Origin: Gammaproteobacteria bacterium
GTDB taxonomy: Bacteria; Pseudomonadota; Gammaproteobacteria; DSM-16500
Assembly (NCBI GenBank): GCA_031291175.1
Contig: JARLJO010000060.1
Location: 1-64,000, forward strand
DNA length: 64,000 nucleotides
Direction of reading: 5' to 3'
Part shown: positions 45,985-55,132 of the stretch, one piece after another
Numbering within the stretch: the first letter of the stretch is position 1
Layout of the letters: every line of letters starts with the position of its first letter
Position numbers and translations under genes: made by a program
The notes under the pieces: model-generated
What the model was told of the DNA's origin: nothing
Database searches by the model: none
What the model saw: the letters and a program-made list of their open reading frames with translations, nothing else

Positions 45985-48255
45985 CTATTTGTGTGACATC
46001 ACCCATACGCCGCTCCACTCTGTCGGTGGGTTCTTTTTCAGCAGTTGGCAACGCTCAATATAAACCAAAGAAGGCTTATCTTTGGGATAAAGCTTCAATG
46101 CCAATTGAAAAGAAGCAATCGCTTTATCCCAATCAGCCACATTATAATATTCAATGCCGTTATTGAAATGATTCAATACTTCAATTTGATTGGGGAATTC
46201 TGTTGAATCATAAAAATCGATTACCTCGTGAATAGCAACCGGTACCCCCTTCCCTTTTACAATCACTTTATCCACTTGGCGAGTTCGATAAGTGGCTTTT
46301 AATGCACGCAAGGTAAACTCACTAATTAAAATATGCGAACCATATTGCTTACATAAACTTTCGATGCGCGAGGCCAGATTCACACCATCACCAATCACCG
46401 TATAATCCATACGTTTCTCTGATCCAATGTTCCCTGAAACAATAGTGTCGGTATTGATTCCAATACCATGATCAACTTGCATTAAACCATTTTCAGCACG
46501 CTTTTTATTAAAGACTTTGAGTGCTTTCATCATTGCAATCGCTGAACGCAAACTACGATCCGGATCATCTGGATGAACGAATGGAATGCCAAACACAGCC
46601 ATAATGGCATCACCAATGAATTTATCTAACATACCGCCTTCATTTTGGATACAGTCAACCATTTGCGTGAAATATTCATTTAGCAACTGCACTGTGCCTT
46701 CAGGGCCCAAGCTTTCCGTGATTGTCGTAAAATTACGAATATCAGAAAATAATACTGTAGCAACATTACTCGTCCCACCCAATGATGACTCGCCAGAGAG
46801 TAGCAATTGCTCTGCCAAATCCGGACTCATATAACGCGACATAGTAGATTTCATTCGCTTTTCAGAGCTGATATCTTCAATCAAAATCATGCTTCCTAGG
46901 CGTTCTTGTTTTGTATTCACTAAAGGCAGCAAAGTGATATTGGTTGATATTTTTTTATCGCCAAATTTTAATATAACGTCAATCAATATTTCTTGCTCTA
47001 ACAGATCTGTAGCATCATGTATTCTAGTAATTTTTTCAGCTAGCCATGCATTTTCTTCTGTAAAAAATTGACTAGCCTCTTTGCCGACAATCATGGATAC
47101 ATGAGACAAATTCAAAATACGTTGACCCGCGCTATTACAAGTGACAATGTGATTTTCTTCATTTACTGTTATCACGCCATTTGACATACTTTCTAATACG
47201 CTTTCATTATAATTTTTCATATTTTGCACGTCATCAAAAAGACGGGCGTTTTCAATTGCCATTGAAATCTGCGAATTAATCGCAGTCAATTGAGATTCAT
47301 CATCTAGCGTAAACTCACCGCGTTTTTTATTTAATACCTGTGTGACGCCAATGACAACACCCGCTTTATTCCTGACAGGAACCGTTAAAATAGAACGCGT
47401 AAAAAATCCCGTGGTTTTATCAAACGATGGGTTAAAACGCAAATCGGCATAAGCATGCGGTATATTAATCACTTTGCCGAAGGTAAACGCAGAACCCGCG
47501 ATACCAAGATGATTGGGAAATCGAATCGGTGTTTTACCCAAGCCTTCCCCGACCTCGGTATATAATTCGTTTGTTCGGGGATCATTGATAAATAATGTGG
47601 AACGCTCCGCATCTAAAATTTTAGTGATGATATTGATAGTTTTTTCTAAAAGAAGCGACAAATGAATTTCAGAAGATATCTTGGACATCGCATCCAAAAA
47701 TTCCAGGTCTTTTTTATTGGATGCTTCTATATGATCTATAATCAATTTACTTTGAATCGCTAAAGCCGCCTGCTCGGTCATGGCCCGGACAAGCTCAATA
47801 TCGATATCATTAAAATCGCCCGCTATTTTATTTAGCATTTGCGATACACCAATTAAATCACCATTGATGTCTTTCAAAGGCACACATAACACATTTCTTG
47901 TCTTAAAGCCGGTTTGCTGATCGATACTTGAATTAAAACGTTCATCTTGATAAGCATCCGCGACCATAATCGCTTCATCATGGGAGAAAGCCCAACCCAC
48001 CAATCCTTTATTTTTTAAAATGCGGATTTCGTGACGTAAGTTACCATGGGCGATAAAAGAATATAATTCATCAGAAAACTTATCATAAAGAAAGATACTA
48101 CCACTCTCACATCCCAGTGCCGAAATTGTCAAATCGACTAGCGTTGTTAACGCATCTTTTAAAGTAGCAGCGCGCGCAATATCTTGATTGACACGCAGCA
48201 GCATTTTATAAAAATCCTTGGTTTTTAAATTGGTGATGGCTTTTTTATTTTCCAT
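45985..48255 (-). CDS. GAF-GAF-PAS class III adenylate/guanylate cyclase
   Basis: The 756-residue protein has two GAF domains (about 15-185 and 195-350), a PAS-like domain (about 358-470), a class III cyclase domain (about 495-670) and a short TPR-like tail. The cyclase has the two metal Asp (LFSDIRNFT and FIGDAIMAVFG), the Lys in LDKFIGD, and the Asn/Arg in GDGVNLASRIE, so it should be active, more probably on ATP. ATG 48255 overlaps the end of the coiled-coil gene upstream, showing coupling. cAMP could feed the host or the bacterium; neither is shown here. Confidence 0.92.
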   Translation of the reverse strand: MENKKAITNLKTKDFYKMLLRVNQDIARAATLKDALTTLVDLTISALGCESGSIFLYDKFSDELYSFIAHGNLRHEIRILKNKGLVGWAFSHDEAIMVADAYQDERFNSSIDQQTGFKTRNVLCVPLKDINGDLIGVSQMLNKIAGDFNDIDIELVRAMTEQAALAIQSKLIIDHIEASNKKDLEFLDAMSKISSEIHLSLLLEKTINIITKILDAERSTLFINDPRTNELYTEVGEGLGKTPIRFPNHLGIAGSAFTFGKVINIPHAYADLRFNPSFDKTTGFFTRSILTVPVRNKAGVVIGVTQVLNKKRGEFTLDDESQLTAINSQISMAIENARLFDDVQNMKNYNESVLESMSNGVITVNEENHIVTCNSAGQRILNLSHVSMIVGKEASQFFTEENAWLAEKITRIHDATDLLEQEILIDVILKFGDKKISTNITLLPLVNTKQERLGSMILIEDISSEKRMKSTMSRYMSPDLAEQLLLSGESSLGGTSNVATVLFSDIRNFTTITESLGPEGTVQLLNEYFTQMVDCIQNEGGMLDKFIGDAIMAVFGIPFVHPDDPDRSLRSAIAMMKALKVFNKKRAENGLMQVDHGIGINTDTIVSGNIGSEKRMDYTVIGDGVNLASRIESLCKQYGSHILISEFTLRALKATYRTRQVDKVIVKGKGVPVAIHEVIDFYDSTEFPNQIEVLNHFNNGIEYYNVADWDKAIASFQLALKLYPKDKPSLVYIERCQLLKKNPPTEWSGVWVMSHK

Positions 48256-48667
48256 TATTTTTCTCGATTTCATGACGCAAGGCTAATATGGTGTTTTGCA
48301 ATTGTTGGGACTGACTATTTTCCATCGAGATGGTCTCTTGTAAGTCCTGCTCATACTCTAGCTTCATTTTTTCGAGTTCAACGCGCAACATTTGGATGGT
48401 CTGCATTAGCTGAGCATTGATTTGACTATGCTGAGCTTCTGCTTCTTGCTGGTGTTTTGTTTGCTGACGTGCTTGATGCTCAAGCTCTGATCTTAGCGTG
48501 ACAATACTTTCTTTGAGTTGGTTTATGATGAGATTTGATTCAGCATGCGCACGCTGCAAATTCCGATCTGTATTTGCATTCGCATCTTCCAATGACTTGC
48601 GTAAAGAAGAGATAGTTTTTTTGAGTGATTCATTTTCTTTTTCGAGTGCGTAGAGCGATGCATCCAT
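48245..48667 (-). CDS. Coiled-coil protein cotranscribed with the cyclase
   Basis: The 140-residue protein is one long coiled coil from residue 4 to the end, with regular heptads (ALEKENESLKKTISSLRKSL and onwards). ATG at 48667 has AGAGGG about 9 bases upstream. The open frame to 48733 adds a spurious hydrophobic start. Its last codons overlap the start of the GAF-cyclase gene, so both are made together and may interact. I know no specific family. Confidence 0.75.
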   Translation of the reverse strand: MDASLYALEKENESLKKTISSLRKSLEDANANTDRNLQRAHAESNLIINQLKESIVTLRSELEHQARQQTKHQQEAEAQHSQINAQLMQTIQMLRVELEKMKLEYEQDLQETISMENSQSQQLQNTILALRHEIEKNNGK

Positions 48668-48814
48668 AACGACTGCCCTCTGTAACGTTACTCTAATTAT
48701 AGACAATATTAGTACAGCGCACAACGTCAACAAAGATAAGCTTTTGATAATATTGCTTTATCCAAAAAACACGGATTTAAAAGGAGACTTTACGTAAAAG
48801 CAAACCTACAAGGT

Positions 48815-48932
48815 GTTAACTCAAGGAGAGTGATCATCTTATTCCAGCTCCAAACACCACATCCCTGTGGTTAACGCCGCCATCCATGGCGGCAATTCGC
48901 TTCCATAAGATGATCACTCTCCTTGAGTTAAC
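48815..48932. repeat. Perfect 28-bp inverted repeat with inner hairpin
   Basis: Positions 48815-48842 and 48905-48932 are exact reverse complements. The 62-base interior contains a second hairpin, GCCGCCATCCATGGCGGC. Just outside the left arm is 'cgtaaaagcaaacctac', and after the right arm and a T-rich stretch comes 'cctgcc', which together make the right half of a family A repeat. The element therefore seems inserted into an older family A copy. It has no coding capacity. Confidence 0.8.
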
Positions 48933-48991
48933 GCTATTTTTATATTTTTTCCTGCCGAAGATCCGCATTGGTATTCACTTTTGAGCCTGGA

Positions 48992-49076
48992 CAAGATTAG
49001 TAGCACGGACTAAGACCCCCACGCTTTTTGTGGGGGTCGTGTCCGCGAACCCCTGCCAAATCACAGAACATTCACT
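48992..49076. repeat. Family B palindromic repeat
   Basis: 'acaagattagtagcacggac' leads into a hairpin GACCCCCACGC/GTGGGGGTC around a T-run, then 'gtgtccgcgaacccctgcc' and 'attcacta'. It is nearly identical to 26516-26603. A fragment of family A (TTGACTGAGGTCCC) follows at 49099. Confidence 0.75.
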
Positions 49077-49122
49077 AATATCAAACGGACACTCTTAAAT
49101 TGACTGAGGTCCCCCATCAGTC

Positions 49123-50328
49123 TTAAACAATAAGAGAAGATTGAATCGACGGAATCTTTACGTTCTGATCAACTTCAGCATCATAGTCTACTCCTTTCGC
49201 ATGAAAACCAAATAAACGATAAAACTCATTGCGATAACCTTCAATATCCGTTAATTCCAATAAATTTTCGGAAGTGATCTGTGGCCACAGGGCAGCAATT
49301 TTTTCCTGAATATCTTTTTGCATTTCTAAATCGTCTAAACGAATCTGACCTTGAGCATCATAAGCCTCTGTATTATTTGTAAAGAGACTGTCTTTATACA
49401 AACGATAAATTTGCTCAACACAACCTTCATGCGTGCCTTTTTCTTTCATTAATTTAAACAACAAAGAAATATAAAGTGGTACCACAGGAATCGCTGCACT
49501 TGCTTGGGTGACAACGGCTTTATTAACAGACAAGAGCGCTTTGCCTTGATGAGATTTCAATTTTTTATCGATTTTTTCAGCACTTAAACGTAAATGTTCT
49601 TTTGCTTTGCCAATCGTACCGTCTTGGTAAATCGGATGTGTCAGCTCTGGGCCCACATAAGAATAAGCCACCGTGGTAACACCTTCAGCCAATAAATTTT
49701 CTTTCGCTAAAAAGTCTATCCACATTTCCCAATCTTCACCACCCATGACCGCAATGGTATTTGCAATTTCATCTTCACTCGCTTGGTCTAGCGTAATATC
49801 TTTCACCTCGCCTCTGAATGCATCTACTGTTTTACTGGTGTAAGCACGACCAATTGGTTTTAACACAGAAGAAAAGACTTCTCCCGATTTAGGATGCTGA
49901 CGACGCGGGGACGCTAAGCTATAAACGATTAAATCAATTTTTTGCAAATCTTTACGAATTAAGTCCGCTACTTGTTGTTTGATTTCATCAGAAAAAGCAT
50001 CGCCATTAATGCTTTTAGCATAACGGTTTTCACGATGAGCAATCTCTTCAAAAGCGGCTGTGTTGTACCAACCCGCTGAAGCGGTGCGCTTTTCATCGGC
50101 TTCTTTTTCATAAAAAACACCAATGGTTTTTGCATCGTTACCAAAAGTGGAGACAATTCGACTAGCAAGCCCATAACCTGTGGAAGCACCGATGATTAAG
50201 ACATTCTCTGGGCCTTTAAGCTTACCTTGCGATTTAACATATTCAATTTGTTCTGCTACAACTTGGTGACAACCGGCGGGATGAGCCGTAGTACAAATGA
50301 ATCCGCGAATTTTAGGCTGAATAATCAT
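49123..50328 (-). CDS. fabV: Trans-2-enoyl-CoA/ACP reductase FabV
   Basis: FabV catalyses the last step of fatty-acid elongation and replaces FabI in many gammaproteobacteria; it is naturally insensitive to triclosan. The 401-residue length is typical. The NAD(H)-binding loop VLIIGASTGYGLASRI and the catalytic Tyr-x8-Lys near YSYVGPELTHPIYQDGTIGKAK's start and end are present, together with the family-specific IIQPKIRGFICTTAHPAGC at the N-terminus. The gene stands alone, with its own upstream gap of about 270 bases. Confidence 0.96.
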   Translation of the reverse strand: MIIQPKIRGFICTTAHPAGCHQVVAEQIEYVKSQGKLKGPENVLIIGASTGYGLASRIVSTFGNDAKTIGVFYEKEADEKRTASAGWYNTAAFEEIAHRENRYAKSINGDAFSDEIKQQVADLIRKDLQKIDLIVYSLASPRRQHPKSGEVFSSVLKPIGRAYTSKTVDAFRGEVKDITLDQASEDEIANTIAVMGGEDWEMWIDFLAKENLLAEGVTTVAYSYVGPELTHPIYQDGTIGKAKEHLRLSAEKIDKKLKSHQGKALLSVNKAVVTQASAAIPVVPLYISLLFKLMKEKGTHEGCVEQIYRLYKDSLFTNNTEAYDAQGQIRLDDLEMQKDIQEKIAALWPQITSENLLELTDIEGYRNEFYRLFGFHAKGVDYDAEVDQNVKIPSIQSSLIV

Positions 50329-50597
50329 CTCGTGTCCTTAATTATGGCTACTATAAAAAGTGGGTGATAGTTTACCAAAATTAATAGGAAAATTAAGAAG
50401 TTTTATTCTATGAACAGATCAAATTGAGGCCAATATCCGCCAACTGCAACATAAAAAAACTAACTTTTGCATAAATCTGTGTTACTTTAGTATATTAATA
50501 TGTCATATCAGGCTAATTGATTCACAAATAAGCTTATTTAGCCCAATTAGTCTCAAAAATTTAATTCGCAATTTATTAATGATAGGCAGACTTCGCT

Positions 50598-51362
50598 ATG
50601 TTCAAGAATCGAAACAGCCAAAATATCCACTGCAATCACTGCGCAGTAAAAACACTTTGCGTGGCCAGAGACTTAAATCCGATAGAAACAGATGATATTA
50701 ATAATCAAATTACCAAAATAAAAGTCGCTGATAAAGGTAACCATATTTTTCATGCTAAAGACCTTCAGCAAAATCTCTATGCCGTCCATACCGGTAGCTG
50801 TAAAGATTATTGGTTAGACGAAGACGGTAGTGAACGTATTAATAACTTCTATCTGCCCGGTGATATTATTGGTCTCGAATCCATTCCCAATGATAAACAT
50901 CTTTATTCACTTATTGCGCTAGAAAACACCGAATTATGCGTTATTCCAATTACAGCCCTGTTTGACCTCATGCATCAGCACAGCAATATTTTAAAAAGAG
51001 TCATGAACATTGCCGGCTATAAAATGCAAAACGATCAAAGTATTCGCATCACCACCAATGTTAATCAACGCATTGCTGATTTCATATTAAATACTTATTA
51101 TCGACTACAAGAACGCTCTAACTCCAAAGATTTTATCAGCCTACCGATGTCACAACTTGAGATTAGCAACTATCTAGGCATGGCCCATGAAACAGTCAAT
51201 CGTGTTCTACGCAAATTTCACAAAGAAAAAATTATCACGATTAAAGTAAAAAGAATTTATATTACTGATATTGATCGCTTAAAAGAACTGGGAACAACAT
51301 TACTCAGCATAGGCCAAGGAGAAACACATGTCGAAAAAATCCCGGAAGAAGAATGCCAATAA
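50598..51362 (+). CDS. fnr: FNR-type CRP-family transcription regulator
   Basis: The protein (254 aa) has an N-terminal Cys cluster C12-x2-C15-x5-C21, the spacing of FNR, with C114 as the probable fourth 4Fe-4S ligand. A cyclic-nucleotide-binding-like beta barrel (about 30-150) and a helix-turn-helix (SQLEISNYLGMAHETVNRVL, about 193-212) follow. Glu and Arg in the recognition helix (HETVNRVLR) match the E-x3-R of FNR/CRP for half-site TTGAT. It should sense oxygen and control respiration genes. An acidic tail of about 15 residues is unusual. Confidence 0.92.
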   Translation: MFKNRNSQNIHCNHCAVKTLCVARDLNPIETDDINNQITKIKVADKGNHIFHAKDLQQNLYAVHTGSCKDYWLDEDGSERINNFYLPGDIIGLESIPNDKHLYSLIALENTELCVIPITALFDLMHQHSNILKRVMNIAGYKMQNDQSIRITTNVNQRIADFILNTYYRLQERSNSKDFISLPMSQLEISNYLGMAHETVNRVLRKFHKEKIITIKVKRIYITDIDRLKELGTTLLSIGQGETHVEKIPEEECQ

Positions 51363-51533
51363 TACTAATTGATAAATATCAATTTATGTTGACCTCAAAA
51401 ATGAAATAATCCTGGCTGATTGAAATCATAATCAATTATGCCTGCTTTACTTCACTCGCTGATCATCAATTGAAATAACATTAGTGTTCACGGTGAATTT
51501 CTTTTTTAAATCTAATAAACTTCGAGGCTATAT

Positions 51534-51869
51534 ATGAAAATTATTTCTGCGAAAGTCATCTTAACAACAGCGTTAATTGCACTGCCTATTTTCTCTGGCG
51601 CTATTTTAACTGGGTGCACAACCACCAACCAACAAGAAAGCACCGGACAATTTGTAGATAGCAGTGTCATTACCACTAAAGTTAAAGCAAAATTATTAGT
51701 TGATGAAGGTATTCATGGCTTACCAATCACCGTTAAGACCTACAAAGACACCGTGCAGTTAAGTGGGTTTGTGAACAATAACTATCAAAAAAATAAAGCT
51801 GAAGAAATTACAAAATCGGTTGAAGGCGTAGGCGCTGTTGAAAATTCATTAATCGTCAAACCGCACTAA
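51534..51869 (+). CDS. BON-domain lipoprotein
   Basis: This is a 111-residue precursor with a lipobox (AILTGC, lipid-bearing Cys28) and one BON domain (about 45-110: SSVITTKVKAKLLVDEGIHG, then QLSGFVNN and VENSLIV). BON proteins of the OsmY type bind phospholipid surfaces and are often stress induced. The single domain and lipid anchor suggest an outer-membrane maintenance role like DolP, which has two BON domains. Its stop overlaps the convergent membrane gene by 4 bases. Confidence 0.9.
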   Translation: MKIISAKVILTTALIALPIFSGAILTGCTTTNQQESTGQFVDSSVITTKVKAKLLVDEGIHGLPITVKTYKDTVQLSGFVNNNYQKNKAEEITKSVEGVGAVENSLIVKPH

Positions 51870-52915
51870 TCATTTATCGTAAAAATCTGCAAAGCGCGCC
51901 TATTTAACCAATAGGGCGCTTTGCCTACCCCTTTTGTTCGCTGATTCAAACTCGCGACACCTAGGTTTAATACATTTTTAAATGCTAAATAATTCACTGA
52001 GAATGAAGCAAGATAGGCTGCTGGCACTAACACATGCAAAATAAACCATTGCATTTGTGGCAACCGGAATATGACAGGCAGCCCGCTCAAATTAGGGCTA
52101 AAATATTCCAATACGATTTCTGCAAATGAGGCCGCAGATAACCACGCCACAATAAATATCAGCAAACTTACTGAATTTATTTTTCGAAGGCTTAGCGAAA
52201 AATGTTTAAGGAATTGATATAAAGCAGCAAAAACAGATTGCGTCCCATTAGCAAATAAAGCCGCATAAGGCACCCAATTCAAAAATCCAATCACTGCCGC
52301 AAATTGATAGGATGTAGCTTCACTAAAAAATTCAGCGTGCAGAAGTTGGGTAATACCGTGAATTGCGGCCATATAAGCCGTTAAGCTCACAACTACTCCA
52401 ATGATTAATCCAACCGCTCTAAATAGTAACTCCCCCACTTCAATCTTGGGCTCTAATACACTTTTATTAGATAAAGCCATTTTAATTTCATTGAAAGTGA
52501 GATAAAGGTTTAATACTGCCGTATAACCAATAGCCGTATTTACTAGAGTGACGATGCTTGAAATAATAACATTGAGCGGAATTGCAAAAATAGTCTGATA
52601 AGCAGAATAACACATGAATCCAACAGGAATAGCACTGAGAAAACTAAATAAAATAAGCTTCAGTGGTCTAATAGTCGTTTGTTTTGTTCGCATATTCAAA
52701 AGTGAATAAGTGCCTAACGCGACATTCGCAAGGACGGCCGTAATGACCAGAATCACACTCCACATTAAAATAGCATGACTACCTTGCCAGAGTGCTTGAC
52801 CAAAACGATACGCGTAAGGAACAGTACCCATTGCAGAAATACTAGTAGCAAGAACAATCAAAAATAACGGATACAATTTTGCATTTTGAGATGAGATTTT
52901 AATGATGTCATCCAT
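51866..52915 (-). CDS. Polytopic membrane protein of unknown function
   Basis: The 349-residue protein has about 8-9 hydrophobic helices spread over its whole length (for example ATSISAMGTVPYAY, WSVILVITAVLANVAL, VGLIIGVVVSLTAYMAA and VSLLIFIVAWLSAASFA). No transporter signature is recognised. Similar orphan polytopic proteins occur in Legionella-type genomes. ATG 52915 has GGA about 6 bases upstream in the minus direction, but it is weak. It converges on the BON lipoprotein. Confidence 0.75.
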   Translation of the reverse strand: MDDIIKISSQNAKLYPLFLIVLATSISAMGTVPYAYRFGQALWQGSHAILMWSVILVITAVLANVALGTYSLLNMRTKQTTIRPLKLILFSFLSAIPVGFMCYSAYQTIFAIPLNVIISSIVTLVNTAIGYTAVLNLYLTFNEIKMALSNKSVLEPKIEVGELLFRAVGLIIGVVVSLTAYMAAIHGITQLLHAEFFSEATSYQFAAVIGFLNWVPYAALFANGTQSVFAALYQFLKHFSLSLRKINSVSLLIFIVAWLSAASFAEIVLEYFSPNLSGLPVIFRLPQMQWFILHVLVPAAYLASFSVNYLAFKNVLNLGVASLNQRTKGVGKAPYWLNRRALQIFTIND

Positions 52916-53019
52916 TCAATAAATGAAAATAATGAAAAACTATTTCAGCATCATACTCTCATTTTATTAGCCAGCAAACTGCTACTGTGTCAAAAGACCC
53001 CCTATGTAACATAGCGAAG

Positions 53020-53070
53020 CATAGAGAACTCCTACGCCATATAGAGAACCTTTACACTACATAGAGAACC
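53020..53070. repeat. Three short ATAGAGAAC repeats
   Basis: 'catagagaact', 'atatagagaacc' and 'acatagagaacc' follow each other at 18-20 base spacing. The word 'gagaacc' also ends the repeat at 29815. The gap 52916-53280 otherwise holds only the promoter region of the helicase gene. Confidence 0.5.
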
Positions 53071-53280
53071 ACGGGAAAAACACTTATTCAAAATTGATTT
53101 ATTCCACTAAGCCAGAACCCGCCCCAACTCAATATTTTTTATAATAAAAACAATACCAAACAGCTTTTTACCCTCCAAACCACAATAACACTATCGCTTA
53201 CTTTTTGATCATGCTAGAATGCGCCTTTCGCGGGCAAAAAGTAAAATTAGTCCCCATACATACAAAACAGGATATTCGCA

Positions 53281-54519
53281 TTGAGCTTTGAATCTTTTAA
53301 GTTACACCCACAAATTTTATCGAACATACACGGTTTAGGTTACGAAACACCAACCCCCATTCAAAACCAAAGCATTCCGCCAATCTTGTTAGGTCAAGAT
53401 GTCATGGGCTTAGCCCAGACTGGCACAGGTAAAACGGCTGCTTTCGCCCTGCCAATAATACAACGTTTGATTCCAGGCAAGCGCTCTTGCGTTCGCGCGC
53501 TGATTATTGCACCCACCCGAGAATTGGCTCAGCAGATTCACGATGCCATCACAGAACTCTGCCAAGGCACGGGTCTACGCAGCATGACACTTTATGGCGG
53601 CGTGAACATCAATCCACAAATCAAAACCCTGAGAACAGGCGTGGAAATTGTAGTGGCCTGCCCCGGTCGATTGCTAGATGTCATTCAACAAAAAGCCATT
53701 CAATTAGACAAAGTTGAAAGCTTAGTCCTAGATGAAGCAGATCAAATGTTTGATATGGGCTTTTTACCCAGCATTCGCAAAATTTTGCGTTTTTTACCCA
53801 AAAAACGTCAAACATTGTTATTTTCAGCGACGATGCCACCGGCTATCAATGAACTAGCCCATGAAGTGTTAGATCAACCAATCACTGTTGAGATTGGACG
53901 CGTTGCGCCCTCGTCAACCGTACAGCAAACTTTGTTTCCTGTACCACAACATTTAAAAGCAGAATTGCTAATTAAAATTTTAAATAAAACCCCAATTGAA
54001 TCTGTGTTAGTTTTCACAAGAACCAAACATGGCGCAAAACAAGTTGCTTTAAAATTGGAAAAAGCTGGTTTCCGCGCAGCATCATTGCAAGGGAACTTGT
54101 CACAGAATAAACGTTTAGCCGCAATGGCTGGCTTCAGAGATGGCTCGTTACAAATTTTAGTAGCAACGGACATTGCATCTCGCGGGATTGATGTGAGCAG
54201 CATCTCGCATGTGATTAACTACGACATGCCAAGCACAGTAGAAGCTTATATCCATCGCATTGGTCGTACAGGTCGTGCGAGCAAATTAGGTGATGCATTT
54301 ACGCTGACGACTCAAGATGATATGCAATTAGTGCGCAAAGTAGAACGCGTCCTCGGCAATAAGATAGATCAGTGCAAATTAGACGATTTTAATTATGCCG
54401 CAGCGCCTACCGCTTCATCACGTGTACCTTCGCCCAATGAATTCCGTGACCAACAACGCAGATCACGTTATAACTCACGCGATAACTCTAGAAACAACAA
54501 AACTGTACGTGAAAGCTAA
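53281..54519 (+). CDS. rhlE: DEAD-box RNA helicase, RhlE-like
   Basis: This is a 412-residue helicase with AQTGTGKTAAF, PTRELAQQI, LDEADQMFDMGF, SATMPPAI, DIASRGIDV and HRIGRTGRAS. The short basic, Arg/Asn-rich tail (RRSRYNSRDNSRNNK) is typical of RhlE, which acts in ribosome assembly and RNA decay. The start is TTG at 53281, with AGGA 8 bases upstream; no ATG occurs near the conserved N-terminus MSFESFKLHP. It is a second DEAD-box gene besides dbpA. Confidence 0.92.
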   Translation: MSFESFKLHPQILSNIHGLGYETPTPIQNQSIPPILLGQDVMGLAQTGTGKTAAFALPIIQRLIPGKRSCVRALIIAPTRELAQQIHDAITELCQGTGLRSMTLYGGVNINPQIKTLRTGVEIVVACPGRLLDVIQQKAIQLDKVESLVLDEADQMFDMGFLPSIRKILRFLPKKRQTLLFSATMPPAINELAHEVLDQPITVEIGRVAPSSTVQQTLFPVPQHLKAELLIKILNKTPIESVLVFTRTKHGAKQVALKLEKAGFRAASLQGNLSQNKRLAAMAGFRDGSLQILVATDIASRGIDVSSISHVINYDMPSTVEAYIHRIGRTGRASKLGDAFTLTTQDDMQLVRKVERVLGNKIDQCKLDDFNYAAAPTASSRVPSPNEFRDQQRRSRYNSRDNSRNNKTVRES

Positions 54520-54532
54520 CACCTAACAAAAA

Positions 54533-54563
54533 ATCCCATTCCCGCGCAAAGCGGGAATGGGAT
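54533..54563. terminator. Perfect 13-bp hairpin between convergent genes
   Basis: ATCCCATTCCCGC and GCGGGAATGGGAT pair around a 5-base loop, 14 bases after the helicase stop. No long T-run follows, but the position between converging genes suggests a terminator. Confidence 0.65.
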
Positions 54564-54589
54564 AAATACTCTTTCAATAGTTGATTTTA

Positions 54590-54997
54590 TTATGACGAAG
54601 CTTTAACTGACGTCTTACGTACCCACTGACCACCACAATTACTGCCTTGATGACGCACTTCGACAATCTTACCTGTCGCATCGCTTTTAAATACCGTAGT
54701 GCATTGCATTGTCATGTTGTTTGAATAGTTGGGACGGACAAAATCACCCGTACCGTACATGCCAAAATTGGATGTCGTTGAGTTGAAGAAGTTTGCCGTT
54801 GAGTTCGTAGAATAAACATAAAAAGAAGTGCCTACTCTAGTATGAAAGACTTGATCTGCTTGCCCCCATTGTTGTTGCAGCACCGTAATATTACGACCCT
54901 CCCATTGCTTAGGATCATTTTGGCTTTGATAGGTATAATTAGTAGCGCAACCGACTAATAAAGCAGAGCTGATAATAAGACTCAATATGAGCTTCAT
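54590..54997 (-). CDS. Small lipoprotein of unknown function
   Basis: ATG at 54997 has AGGAG 7 bases upstream. The 135-residue precursor has a lipobox (ALLVGCA, Cys17) and a beta-rich mature part with many Asn/Ser/Thr residues (STNSTANFFNSTTSN). Two later Cys (about 98 and 120) may form a disulfide. No family is recognised. It should sit in the outer or inner membrane, facing the periplasm. Confidence 0.75.
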   Translation of the reverse strand: MKLILSLIISSALLVGCATNYTYQSQNDPKQWEGRNITVLQQQWGQADQVFHTRVGTSFYVYSTNSTANFFNSTTSNFGMYGTGDFVRPNYSNNMTMQCTTVFKSDATGKIVEVRHQGSNCGGQWVRKTSVKASS

Positions 54998-55132
54998 AAC
55001 GATTCTCCTAAGATGATGTCTATTTATCATAACTATATTTTAATTAAATTGCGATCTGCCTCAATAAAATCAATTAGTTAAAAATAATTAACGTAAATAA
55101 CACATCAAAAAGGGCTAACTTTCACAAATTAA

